From a bacterium (GTDB taxonomy: Bacteria > ARS69): DNA of 11,330 nucleotides. Positions 1-6,877 of this stretch are shown piece by piece. The position numbers and the translations under genes are program-made. Where the stretch lies: contig JALGZO010000199.1 of assembly GCA_025774865.1 (NCBI GenBank), forward strand, positions 1 to 11,330, read 5' to 3'. How positions within the stretch are numbered: position 1 is the first letter of the stretch; each line of letters opens with the position of its first letter. The notes beneath the pieces are model-generated. The model saw only the letters and a program-made list of their open reading frames with translations, had not been told where the DNA came from and made no database searches.

Positions 1-210
1 GGCCTCCGAGCGAGACCACAGCACTGCCCCAAGAGCATATCCGAATTTCCGGTGGGGACAAGGAGAGAACGAAGCGGCGATTGACGTGGCGATCAGGGAC
101 GCCGGAGGCGGGATTCGCTGGGGCTTCTTGGCGAGGGCGAGCGCGGCTGCGGACGGCGTTCTATCGCGCGGGCGTCAGCGGTTTTCGCCGAGATTCTCGC
201 CAAATCGAGG
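1..210. other. Non-coding or unassigned left edge
   Basis: I see no convincing gene here. The short plus-strand frame that opens at 81 runs into the TPR lipoprotein gene on the other strand. It encodes an Arg/Ser-rich low-complexity peptide typical of high-GC antisense shadows. The stretch is more AT-rich than the surrounding genes around 30-62, where a weak minus-strand promoter can be drawn. It probably separates the 211-1392 gene from a gene further left. No strong hairpin followed by a T tract is visible after the 211 stop codon. Confidence 0.5.
34..61 (-). promoter_or_regulatory. Weak candidate promoter facing left, out of the window
   Basis: Read on the minus strand, TTGTCC (61-56) and TATGCT (39-34) are separated by 16 nt. 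Each matches the sigma-70 consensus at 4 of 6 positions. It lies in the only AT-enriched part of the left gap and would serve a gene beyond position 1. This is a pattern match only. Chance matches of this quality are common. Confidence 0.2.
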
Positions 211-1392
211 CTAGTACCCGTACTTCTCCTTCTCTTTCTTCAGCTCCTCGATCTTCTTCAGCTGCTCCTGGCGATCAATCTGCTTGGTCGCGTAATCGTT
301 GAAATTCGCGTCGTTGCAGTTGAGGGCCTTTTTGAACTCCCGCTTGGCCCGATCGTACTGGCCCAGCTTCTCGTACGCCTGACCCAAGACGCAGTAGCCG
401 TGGGCACCGCATTCGGTGTCGAGTTGCTTGCCCTCTTTGACCCGAGAGATCGCCTCCTTGTGGCGGCCCACGTCGTTCATCAGCTCGCCGAGACGGTAGT
501 AATACACGGGCCGATCCGGGACCTTCTCCACCAGCGCCTGGTAGAGCTCGATCGCCAGATCCAGTTGCTCCGTCTTCTCGTAGGACACGGCGAGGCCACG
601 GATCGCACGGACCTTCGCGTTCTCGTTCGCGTACGCCGATTCCATGACGTAACGGTTGTGCGGAATCGCGCTCTCGTACGAACCGACCTCCGTGTACAGG
701 TGCGCCAGCCGCCCCCGCGCCCAGGTGATCCAGTTGCCGTCTTTCCCGTGGTTCGGGTGGGCCAGGATCGCCTCGTACGTCATGATCGCTTCCGGATACA
801 GATTGAGGTCCCAGTACAGCTTGGCCAGCGACTCGTACGCTCCGATGTCGGCCTGGTTGAGCTCGATGGCCCTTCGGAAGACCTCCACTGCCTCCAGGAG
901 GTAGCCACCCTCCCGGTAAGCCTTGCCCATGTTGACGAACGCGTTCGGATCGTCGGGACACAGCGCCAGCGCTTGCTCGTACGACCGGATCGCCTGGTCC
1001 GATAGCTGCTGCTTGAGATAGGCGAAACCCAAGCTCGCGTGGGACTGGCAGTCCTTCGGCCTGAGCTCGACGTAGCGGCGGTACGTCTTGACCGCCTTCT
1101 CGAAATCCTCGGCCTCGATGAACGCATAACCCAGTCGCTGGTAGGTCTCCGGCTTCTCGGGATCGATCGCGAGGGCCTTCTCGTACTCCTCGATCGCCTT
1201 CAAAGGGAGCCCGCTGTTGCGGAACTGGTCCCCCGTGTACAGGTGCTTCGTCAGCAGGTCGTCCTCGGGGGCCGTCGCGGACTCCACCGAGGGCGGAGCC
1301 GTCTGCGTCGTCGACGGCCCGCAAGCGGAGAGCGCGAGTGCGAGAACCGTGAGAATCGACGGCAGCGCGGTGATCGTCCGGATCCGGGCCAT
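211..1392 (-). CDS. TPR-repeat lipoprotein, 393 aa
   Basis: Probable envelope-anchored scaffold protein. Residues 1-24 are a lipoprotein signal peptide: MARIR, a hydrophobic core, then lipobox LSAC with Cys24 as the lipidated residue. A short Ser/Thr/Pro/Ala-rich linker follows. From about residue 48 to 365 there are roughly nine TPR units with the usual helix-turn-helix spacing, such as 'AIEEYEKALAIDP', 'RRYVELRP' and 'RAIELN'. The C-terminus (about 370-391) is a Lys/Glu-rich helix, possibly a coiled coil. The start is supported by the signal peptide and by AAGGA five nt before the ATG. TPR proteins bind other proteins and have no catalytic motif, so the partner cannot be read from sequence. 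It lies 149 nt downstream of another TPR lipoprotein on the same strand, and a possible promoter of its own sits in that gap. The TPR and lipoprotein calls are firm; the role is unknown. Confidence 0.93.
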   Translation of the reverse strand: MARIRTITALPSILTVLALALSACGPSTTQTAPPSVESATAPEDDLLTKHLYTGDQFRNSGLPLKAIEEYEKALAIDPEKPETYQRLGYAFIEAEDFEKAVKTYRRYVELRPKDCQSHASLGFAYLKQQLSDQAIRSYEQALALCPDDPNAFVNMGKAYREGGYLLEAVEVFRRAIELNQADIGAYESLAKLYWDLNLYPEAIMTYEAILAHPNHGKDGNWITWARGRLAHLYTEVGSYESAIPHNRYVMESAYANENAKVRAIRGLAVSYEKTEQLDLAIELYQALVEKVPDRPVYYYRLGELMNDVGRHKEAISRVKEGKQLDTECGAHGYCVLGQAYEKLGQYDRAKREFKKALNCNDANFNDYATKQIDRQEQLKKIEELKKEKEKYGY

Positions 1393-1467
1393 TTCGTGTC
1401 CTTTGAGTCCCCGCCCAGGGTTCGGGGGAGTGGTGAAAGGCGGGCAGGGCGCCCAATGAGCGACACT

Positions 1468-1496
1468 ACGATGCGAAACACCTGAACCGATGTCAA
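1468..1496 (-). promoter_or_regulatory. Candidate promoter for the 393-aa TPR lipoprotein
   Basis: On the minus strand a perfect -35 box TTGACA (1496-1491) is followed after 17 nt by CATCGT (1473-1468), a 3-of-6 match to the -10 consensus. Transcription would begin near 1461, giving a leader of about 70 nt before the ATG at 1392. The 149-nt gap between the two TPR genes is unusually wide for this window, which fits a separate promoter. The poor -10 box keeps confidence low. Confidence 0.35.
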
Positions 1497-1541
1497 GATC
1501 GCGTCACAGGCCGATCGGGCCCGAGCCCCGTCGGGCGATGC

Positions 1542-2210
1542 TCAGGGCGAGGGCTCGAGAAGCGGTCGGATCCGCGCCAGATTCTCCTCCGCGAGTGAGC
1601 GAGCCGGACCCTCCGGCGCGGTCTCCAGCACCTTCTCCCATTCGGTCTGAGCCTCCCCGAACAGGTTCGCATCGGCGAACAGGACGCCCAGATTGAAGTG
1701 GGCGTCCGCGTTACTCGGGTCGAGCTCCAGAGCGCGTGCGAGCTCTGCCTTCGCTTCGTAGGTGCGATTGAAGTGGAAATACAGTAGGGCGCCCAGATTG
1801 ACGTGCGGAAGTGGATCATCCGGAGCGATCGCGATCGCCTTTTCGTACTGCGCCTGGGCCTCATCGAAGCGCTGAAGGTCCTCGAGCACGAGACCATAGT
1901 GCACCAGCCCTTCGACGCTTTCGGAATCGAGGGCGAGCAAGCTCTCGTACGCCACGCGCGCAGAGTCCACGTGCCCGGCCGTCGTCGTGTCCGCCTGCCA
2001 CCCGAGGGCGAGCCGGAACCACGCGTCGACGGACTGTGGGTCGCTGGCGAGCGCCGCCCGCGCGAGTCTCCGATCCTCCTGCGGATCCCCGGTCCCCGTG
2101 CGCCAGGCCGGAGACGAACCGGAGCCATCCTTCGTGCCGGCGCACGAGCAGAGAACGACGAGGCTCGCGAGCGCGAATGCGGCCTCGCGAGGCGAGCGAA
2201 CTCTCGACAT
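1542..2210 (-). CDS. TPR-repeat lipoprotein, 222 aa
   Basis: Small exported TPR protein. I place the start at the ATG at 2210. It is preceded by GGAGG with a 7-nt spacer, and translation from it gives a clean lipoprotein signal: MSRVRSPREA, a hydrophobic stretch, then 'VLCSC'. Cys23 is the likely lipid attachment site, although the -2 residue is Cys rather than the usual small residue. The frame stays open upstream to 2396, but that extension is Arg/Ser/Pro-rich, would bury the signal peptide, and overlaps the upstream gene. About four TPR-like units follow, roughly residues 47-96, 100-130, 134-164 and 168-198, with signatures 'AQYEKAIAIAPDDP' and 'ARALELDPSNADAHFNLG'. The gene begins 31 nt after the beta-helix gene ends, so the two are probably co-transcribed. 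Its partner and role are unknown. Confidence 0.88.
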   Translation of the reverse strand: MSRVRSPREAAFALASLVVLCSCAGTKDGSGSSPAWRTGTGDPQEDRRLARAALASDPQSVDAWFRLALGWQADTTTAGHVDSARVAYESLLALDSESVEGLVHYGLVLEDLQRFDEAQAQYEKAIAIAPDDPLPHVNLGALLYFHFNRTYEAKAELARALELDPSNADAHFNLGVLFADANLFGEAQTEWEKVLETAPEGPARSLAEENLARIRPLLEPSP

Positions 2211-2241
2211 GGGAGAACCTCCGGGGCGCTTCACCGACCCT

Positions 2242-3273
2242 TCACTGGCGGTAGCGCGACTTGACGCGTCCCCAACTGGCCGCGTCGAGCGACGCCTCCG
2301 CGACCGTTGGCCTGCAGGGTGGGCAGTTCCCCGTGGGCGACAGGTATCCGATCGTCCCACAGGGTCCGTTGAGCGCTGGAGAGTCAGCGCAGACACCGAA
2401 GTCGAGCGTGCCCGGATCGCAAATCAGCGGGTTCACCATCTCGTTCCCGTCAATACCCAAGACGTCGCCACAGACACCCGCAAACGCGCCGAACTCCGGC
2501 TCCCAGATGATGTTGCAGGTGATCTCCGGTTCCTGTTCTCCGGCGCAAAAGATCGCCGGTCCGCCATGAGAAAACGAGACGATGTTGTGACTGAACGTGA
2601 AATCGGAGCCGACGGAGTAGAGATCCACGGCCTCCACCCCGAAGGGCACCGTGTTCGCGTGGAAGGTGTTGCTCCGGATGATGGGCGTGCCACCCGAGAT
2701 CGAGATGGTTCCCCCGCCACCTTCCGTATTGTTGGCGGTGAACACGTTGTTCTCCACGATCACCGTCGACGACTGCAGGTAGACGCCGGCGCCGACCCCC
2801 CCCGAGCACAGCCTGAAGATGTTGTTCTTGATCGTGCCGCCCGAGACGAACGCGCCGATAGCTCCACCGAAACTGGTCTCGTTGGCCCCCCACCGAAACG
2901 TAAAGCCGTCGATCACGGTGGAGGCAGAACACTCGGAGAGCGTGACGGCGGGGTCGCTCCCGGAGGATCCGCGGATGAGCGTGAACTCCGGCCCTTCGGC
3001 CGAGACGAGCGTGACGCTCGACTTCATGACGAAGCGCCTCCCGTACTCCCCGGGCCAAACCATGACCGTGTCCCCGGGGAAGACCCCGAGATCCGTCATG
3101 GCGCTGTAGATTCCCTGGCCCGGGCCGCCGCCGGGGGTCCCATCGTGGAAGTTACAGCCTCCCGGGCAGTCGTTTGCATCGAGACCGACCCGCCATGTGC
3201 CAGCCGACGCGGGTGCCGTGGCAAGCCACGCCGTAAGCGTAGCGGCTGTCAGGATTCCGGCGAATCTCGTCAT
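2242..3273 (-). CDS. Secreted right-handed parallel beta-helix protein, 343 aa
   Basis: Exported protein with a Sec signal peptide (about 1-24, cleavage after 'PASA'). The segment at 50-75 ('IYSAMTDLGVFPGDTVMVWPGEY') and the following repeats of 'Φ-x-N-N-x-F' type ('IKNNIF', 'VENNVF', 'IRSNTF', 'FSHNIV') are the rungs of a pectate-lyase-like parallel beta-helix (NosD/PbH1 style). No polysaccharide-lyase active site can be assigned. There are 12 Cys, concentrated after residue 240, including 'ICDPGTLDFGVCADSPA', a segment I associate with Eisenbacteria-like exported proteins. The protein ends with 'SWGRVKSRYRQ' after a variable Ala-rich linker, which could be a sorting tail (inference). The ATG at 3273 is preceded by GGGGAG about 10 nt upstream and by a good promoter at 3318-3346. 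It is probably the first gene of a transcript with the 222-aa TPR lipoprotein. Likely location is the cell surface or outside the cell; the ligand is unknown. Confidence 0.9.
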   Translation of the reverse strand: MTRFAGILTAATLTAWLATAPASAGTWRVGLDANDCPGGCNFHDGTPGGGPGQGIYSAMTDLGVFPGDTVMVWPGEYGRRFVMKSSVTLVSAEGPEFTLIRGSSGSDPAVTLSECSASTVIDGFTFRWGANETSFGGAIGAFVSGGTIKNNIFRLCSGGVGAGVYLQSSTVIVENNVFTANNTEGGGGTISISGGTPIIRSNTFHANTVPFGVEAVDLYSVGSDFTFSHNIVSFSHGGPAIFCAGEQEPEITCNIIWEPEFGAFAGVCGDVLGIDGNEMVNPLICDPGTLDFGVCADSPALNGPCGTIGYLSPTGNCPPCRPTVAEASLDAASWGRVKSRYRQ

Positions 3274-3317
3274 CGGACGGCTTCTCCCCGGGGGGTTCCA
3301 CGCGCAAAATCGGGCGA

Positions 3318-3346
3318 ACTATACCAAGCGCCCCCGCGAGCGGCAA
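3318..3346 (-). promoter_or_regulatory. Promoter of the beta-helix gene
   Basis: On the minus strand TTGCCG (3346-3341, 4 of 6) and TATAGT (3323-3318, 5 of 6) are separated by exactly 17 nt. The expected start point near 3311 gives a leader of about 38 nt that contains the GGGGAG ribosome-binding site before the ATG at 3273. This is the best sigma-70-type promoter in the window. It stands back to back with the plus-strand promoter at 3357-3385, leaving only 10 nt between the two -35 boxes. Confidence 0.6.
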
Positions 3347-3356
3347 CCGATCCGCC

Positions 3357-3385
3357 TTGCGAGGGTGCGGGAGCTCTCCTATCCT
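3357..3385 (+). promoter_or_regulatory. Promoter of the glycosyltransferase-pab operon, leaderless layout
   Basis: TTGCGA (3357-3362, 4 of 6) and TATCCT (3380-3385, 4 of 6) are separated by exactly 17 nt. Seven nt after the -10 box lies GTG at 3393, in frame with the glycosyltransferase. Transcription would therefore begin at or next to the start codon, giving a leaderless mRNA. No Shine-Dalgarno sequence is present at proper spacing before either the GTG or the alternative TTG at 3357, which agrees with this reading. Confidence 0.5.
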
Positions 3386-3392
3386 CCTCGCT

Positions 3393-5507
3393 GTGCCCGC
3401 CCCGCCCACCGCTCGCTCCGCCCTCTCTCGAGCGGACCTCATCGGCCTGTTCACGGTCGCTTTGGGGCTGCGCGTCGCCCTCATCTGGACGACGCGGGAT
3501 GACCCGATCTTTGCCGTGCCCATGCTCGACGCCGAGTACGCGGTCGAGTGGGCGCGGAGCGTTCGAGCGGGAGACGTGTTCGGGAGCCCGGAGGGAACGG
3601 CCTACTTCCGGACGCCACTCTACGCCTGGCTCCTGGCCCTGGCGGCACTCCTGCCGGGAGACGATCTCGCCGGGGCACGGCTCCTGCAAGCCGGGCTCGG
3701 GGCGACGGCGGCAGCGCTGCTGGCGTCGATCGCGGGCCGCCGCTTCGGGCGTGCCGCCGGCCTCGTCACGGGCGGGCTGGCGGTGGCCTCGTGGCCGCTC
3801 CTCTTCTTCGCCCGTGAGCTTCTGATTGCGTCCCTGTCGGTCTTTTGGGGGGCGCTCCTGCTCCGGGTGCAGGACGGCGCGGGTGAGACGTCCAGAGCGC
3901 GACGCTGGCTGGCCATCGGCGCGATCGTCGGGCTCGGCGCGGCGACCCGGCCGAACTTCCTGATCCTCGCGCCCGTGGCGATCGTGCTCGCGTTCATGAG
4001 GGCCGGAAAGCCTCGACGGTGGGCCGCCACCGCGCTGGTGGCGGGCGGCGCCCTCCTCGTGGTGGCGCCGATCACGGTGCGGAATCGGATCGTCTCCGGC
4101 GAGTGGGTCCTCCTCAGCTATCAGGGCGGCCTCAACCTCTGGATCGGCAACAACCCGGACGCCGACGGGATGAGCGCGCGACTTCCCGGATTCTCGTCGT
4201 GGCGTAACGAGGACGTGGAGGCCCAGCTCGCCCGCGAAGCCGGACGGGCGGTCGGACCGTCGGAGCAGGACGCGTATTTCCGGCGCCAGGCAATCGCGTT
4301 CTTCTCCGCTGAGCCTCTCCGCGCCGCCGCACTGCTCGCGCGCAAGACCTATCTGCTCGCCCAGGGATACGAGATTCGCAACAACCGCGACCTCTACGCG
4401 ATGCGCGAGCGCGACGTGATTCTCGGCCTGCCCGGCCCCGACTTCGGCTGGATCGGACCGCTCGCACTGGTCGGATTCTTTCTCACGTGGCGCCGGCGCG
4501 CCGAGCTCGCGCACCTGTGGGGCTTCGCGGCCGCGATGAGCGCGAGTATCGTTCTCTTCTTCGTGTGCTCACGCTATCGCCTTCCGCTCTGGCCGCCGAT
4601 GCTCGTCTACTCGGGGGTGACCGCCGCGACGCTCTTCGCCCCGACCACGCCGCTTCGCCCCCGGGTCACCGTCGCGGTGCTCCTCGTGGGGTGCGTGGTC
4701 CTCGCGCGGGTCGACTTCCTCGGAATCCGCAGTCCGGATCGCTCACAGGTTCACTACCAGTACGGCAACGTGTACGCACGCGTGGGCCGCGATGCCGACG
4801 CCGAGCGCGAGTTTCGCGAAGCCCTCGACCTCGCCCCGACCTTCGCCGAGGCCCGGCATCATCTCGGCGCGCTCCTGCTGCGCCAGGGGCGGGTGGCAGA
4901 GGCCCTGCCCGAGCTGAAGAGCGCCACCGAGGCATTGCCGCTCTCCTTTCGCGCGCGACGCTCGCTCGCGGAGGCGCTCACCGCCACCGGCGCATTCGAA
5001 GCCGCTGTCGCGGCTCGGCGAGAGATTGCCCGGCTCTCCGCCGGCGACCCGCGTGACCTGCTTCTGCTCGCCGACGCGCTCGGAGCGTCCCGCCGCTACG
5101 AGGAGGCCTGGGCCCTGTACCGGGAGCTCCGATCGGCCGGGATGGAGGACCCGTTCCTGGATCTCAACGGCGGCCAGACGGCGCTGGCGCTGGGGCACTC
5201 CGACGAGGGACGGCGGTGGATCGAGCGCGCGATCGCGCATCCCGAGACCCGCGTGAGCGCCTACGAGCAGCTTGGACGCTACCTCCTCGCGAATCGGCGA
5301 GCGGAGGAGGCGCTCGGGCTCGCGAACGAAGCGATCGCCTTCGTCCCCGGCCGCCCGGAGCTGCACCGGCTACGCGCATACGCGCGACACGCGGTCGCCG
5401 ATACCGCCGGAGCCATCGCGGATTTCGAGACCGTGCTCGCACTCGACCCGAACGACGTGACGTCTCGGCGGCGCCTCGCCATACTGCGTGAGGCAGGGGG
5501 TTCGTAG
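3393..5507 (+). CDS. GT39/ArnT-like membrane glycosyltransferase with C-terminal TPR domain, 704 aa
   Basis: Integral membrane GT-C glycosyltransferase, expected to transfer a sugar from a polyprenyl-phosphate donor on the periplasmic face. Residues 1 to about 440 contain 10-12 hydrophobic spans. The first large loop has 'PMLDAEYAVEWA' (Asp46 the likely catalytic acid), followed by 'FRTPLYAW'. Other family-type motifs are 'AATRPN', 'LNLWIGNNPDADG' and 'SRYRLP'. Residues about 455-704 form a TPR domain of about seven units ('AEREFREALDLAPTFAEARHH', 'AIADFETVLALDPND'). I start at GTG 3393, with a promoter ending 7 nt upstream. The longer start at TTG 3357 would use the -35 box as a start codon and adds 12 residues. 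The gene ends 2 nt before pabB, so they share a transcript. Sugar and acceptor are unknown. The architecture recalls eukaryotic TMTC O-mannosyltransferases; lipid A or polysaccharide modification is an alternative. Confidence 0.85.
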   Translation: MPAPPTARSALSRADLIGLFTVALGLRVALIWTTRDDPIFAVPMLDAEYAVEWARSVRAGDVFGSPEGTAYFRTPLYAWLLALAALLPGDDLAGARLLQAGLGATAAALLASIAGRRFGRAAGLVTGGLAVASWPLLFFARELLIASLSVFWGALLLRVQDGAGETSRARRWLAIGAIVGLGAATRPNFLILAPVAIVLAFMRAGKPRRWAATALVAGGALLVVAPITVRNRIVSGEWVLLSYQGGLNLWIGNNPDADGMSARLPGFSSWRNEDVEAQLAREAGRAVGPSEQDAYFRRQAIAFFSAEPLRAAALLARKTYLLAQGYEIRNNRDLYAMRERDVILGLPGPDFGWIGPLALVGFFLTWRRRAELAHLWGFAAAMSASIVLFFVCSRYRLPLWPPMLVYSGVTAATLFAPTTPLRPRVTVAVLLVGCVVLARVDFLGIRSPDRSQVHYQYGNVYARVGRDADAEREFREALDLAPTFAEARHHLGALLLRQGRVAEALPELKSATEALPLSFRARRSLAEALTATGAFEAAVAARREIARLSAGDPRDLLLLADALGASRRYEEAWALYRELRSAGMEDPFLDLNGGQTALALGHSDEGRRWIERAIAHPETRVSAYEQLGRYLLANRRAEEALGLANEAIAFVPGRPELHRLRAYARHAVADTAGAIADFETVLALDPNDVTSRRRLAILREAGGS

Positions 5508-5509
5508 CC

Positions 5510-6877
5510 GTGCGTATTCCGCGCCGTCATCGATTTCGAGTCTCGGCCGCCCCGGAAGAGCTCTTCCGGCGCTTGCCGCGCGGGCACCGCTTCCGGTTCG
5601 CCGCGGGAGCCCGGTCGACCACCGTCTTCGGCGCCGAGCCGGTTCTCATCGTCGAGTCCGACGCGCCCGCCGCGCCTCCCTTCGAGGAGTTGCGAAACGT
5701 CCTCCCGCGCATCGGCACCGTCGGCGGCGGCGCGTTCCCGGGAGGCGCCGTCGGCTTCATCACGTACGAGGCGGGTTACGCGATGGAAGGCCTCGACGCG
5801 GGGACTGCCGAGCTCGGGCCTGCGGCGTGGTTCGGCGTTTACGACACGTTCGCCGTGTGGCACCCGGAAGACGAGGCGGTCGAGGTCGTGTCGTGGGGGC
5901 TGACCTCGCGCGGCGACTTCGACGAGACGGTGGCCCTCCGCCGCGCGGGCGAGCTCGAGGAGCACCTCCGCGCCCGCAGCGTCGGCCCGAGGCGGGACAG
6001 CGGCATCACGACGGCATCCCCGCCGAGCGTGCGCGCGAGTCTCACACGCGCGGAGCACGAAGTGGGCGTCTCCGCGATCCTCGACGCGATCGAGCGCGGC
6101 GACATCTATCAGGGCAACCTCACCGTCCGCTTCGACGTCGAGTGGACCGGCGACAGCATCGGGCTGTTCGAAAAGCTGATTCGCGACAACCCCGCCCCGC
6201 ACGCGGCGTTCCTCGAGGTGGACGACTTCACCATCATTTCCTGTTCGCCCGAACGACTGCTCGCCGCGCGCGGCCGCGACCTCGAGTCGCGTCCGATCAA
6301 GGGGACCTCTCTCCGCGACTCTGACCCCGCCGTCGACCGCGTGCTCGCACAGCAGCTGCTCGAATCTCCCAAGGATCGCGCGGAGCTCTTGATGATTACC
6401 GACCTCGTACGGAACGATCTCGGCAAGGTATGCGCTCCGGGATCGGTCCGGGTGCCGCGCCTGCGAGAGCTGGAGTCGTTCCCTTACGTCCATCACCTGG
6501 TATCGACCGTGCGCGGGCGGCTCCCCGCGGGCCGCGACTCCCTCGACGCTCTCGAGGGGTTGTTTCCGGCCGGCTCGATCATCGGGTGCCCGAAGCGTCG
6601 GGCGATGGAGATCCTCCGCGAGCTGGAGGGCGCCCCGCGCGGGGCCTACACGGGGACCGTGGGGTGGGTCGGCTTCGATCGATCGTGCGACTTCAACGTC
6701 GCGATCCGGACCGGCCGACTCCGCGATGGGGTATTCTCGTTCGGAGCCGGGGGCGGGGTCGTCGTCGATTCCGACCCGGGCCGGGAGTGGGACGAACTCG
6801 GGTGGAAGGCGCAGGCAATCCTGAGCGCGCTGGGGACCGAGCTCGAGCCGGCGACGCCCACCGGGAGCGACACGTGA
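5510..6877 (+). CDS. pabB: Aminodeoxychorismate synthase component I (PabB), 455 aa
   Basis: Chorismate-binding enzyme that converts chorismate and ammonia to 4-amino-4-deoxychorismate, the first committed step of p-aminobenzoate and folate synthesis. The C-terminal catalytic domain (about 180-445) shows, in order, 'GDIYQGNLT' (197-205), 'SCSPERLL' (244-251), 'PIKGT' (262-266), 'DLVRNDLGKV' (298-307), 'FPAGSIIGCPKRRAM' (352-366) and 'GAGGGVVVDSDPGREW' (412-427). The Lys in PIKGT (Lys264) is the residue used by PabB, where anthranilate synthase TrpE normally has Ala; this favours PabB. The N-terminal part has the family's 'GFITYEAGY'. The start is GTG 5510, 2 nt after the upstream stop codon, with AGGGGG about 8 nt before it. 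The stop overlaps the next start as GTGA. The glutaminase subunit PabA is not encoded here. TrpE or isochorismate synthase are unlikely alternatives. Confidence 0.92.
   Translation: MRIPRRHRFRVSAAPEELFRRLPRGHRFRFAAGARSTTVFGAEPVLIVESDAPAAPPFEELRNVLPRIGTVGGGAFPGGAVGFITYEAGYAMEGLDAGTAELGPAAWFGVYDTFAVWHPEDEAVEVVSWGLTSRGDFDETVALRRAGELEEHLRARSVGPRRDSGITTASPPSVRASLTRAEHEVGVSAILDAIERGDIYQGNLTVRFDVEWTGDSIGLFEKLIRDNPAPHAAFLEVDDFTIISCSPERLLAARGRDLESRPIKGTSLRDSDPAVDRVLAQQLLESPKDRAELLMITDLVRNDLGKVCAPGSVRVPRLRELESFPYVHHLVSTVRGRLPAGRDSLDALEGLFPAGSIIGCPKRRAMEILRELEGAPRGAYTGTVGWVGFDRSCDFNVAIRTGRLRDGVFSFGAGGGVVVDSDPGREWDELGWKAQAILSALGTELEPATPTGSDT

Noticed and set aside
211-1392. Recurring CTCGTAC-type word in the TPR gene as a DNA repeat or binding site
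   Set aside because: It is the complement of codons for Tyr-Glu, present once per TPR unit; it follows from the protein repeat.
1513-1536. GC-rich palindrome and 6-bp stem as an intrinsic terminator after the 222-aa lipoprotein
   Set aside because: The stem is short and no T tract follows on the minus strand.
2205-2222. Small GGAG/CTCC hairpin over the ribosome site of the 222-aa lipoprotein
   Set aside because: Only 4 bp with a 3-nt loop; too weak to claim regulation, unlike the 9-bp stem at comM.
2211-2396. Longer start for the 222-aa lipoprotein
   Set aside because: It would place a signal peptide 62 residues inside the protein and overlap the beta-helix gene; GGAGG and the signal peptide support ATG 2210.
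1987-3825. Long plus-strand open frame of about 612 codons opposite the beta-helix and lipoprotein genes
   Set aside because: Arg/Pro/Asp-rich low-complexity product with no domain; it crosses three real genes and a promoter region. Long antisense frames are expected at this GC content.
3270-4514. Minus-strand open frame of about 414 codons opposite the glycosyltransferase
   Set aside because: Highly charged, compositionally biased product mirroring codon usage of the real gene; no signal, no motif, no ribosome-binding site.
5279-6496. Minus-strand open frame of about 405 codons opposite pabB
   Set aside because: Shadow of pabB; the plus-strand frame carries all chorismate-binding motifs.
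6430-6873. N-terminal extension of the class IV PLP enzyme to 444 aa
   Set aside because: The extra 148 residues are a second frame of pabB and Arg/Pro/Gly-rich. The conserved N-terminus begins right after GTG 6874.
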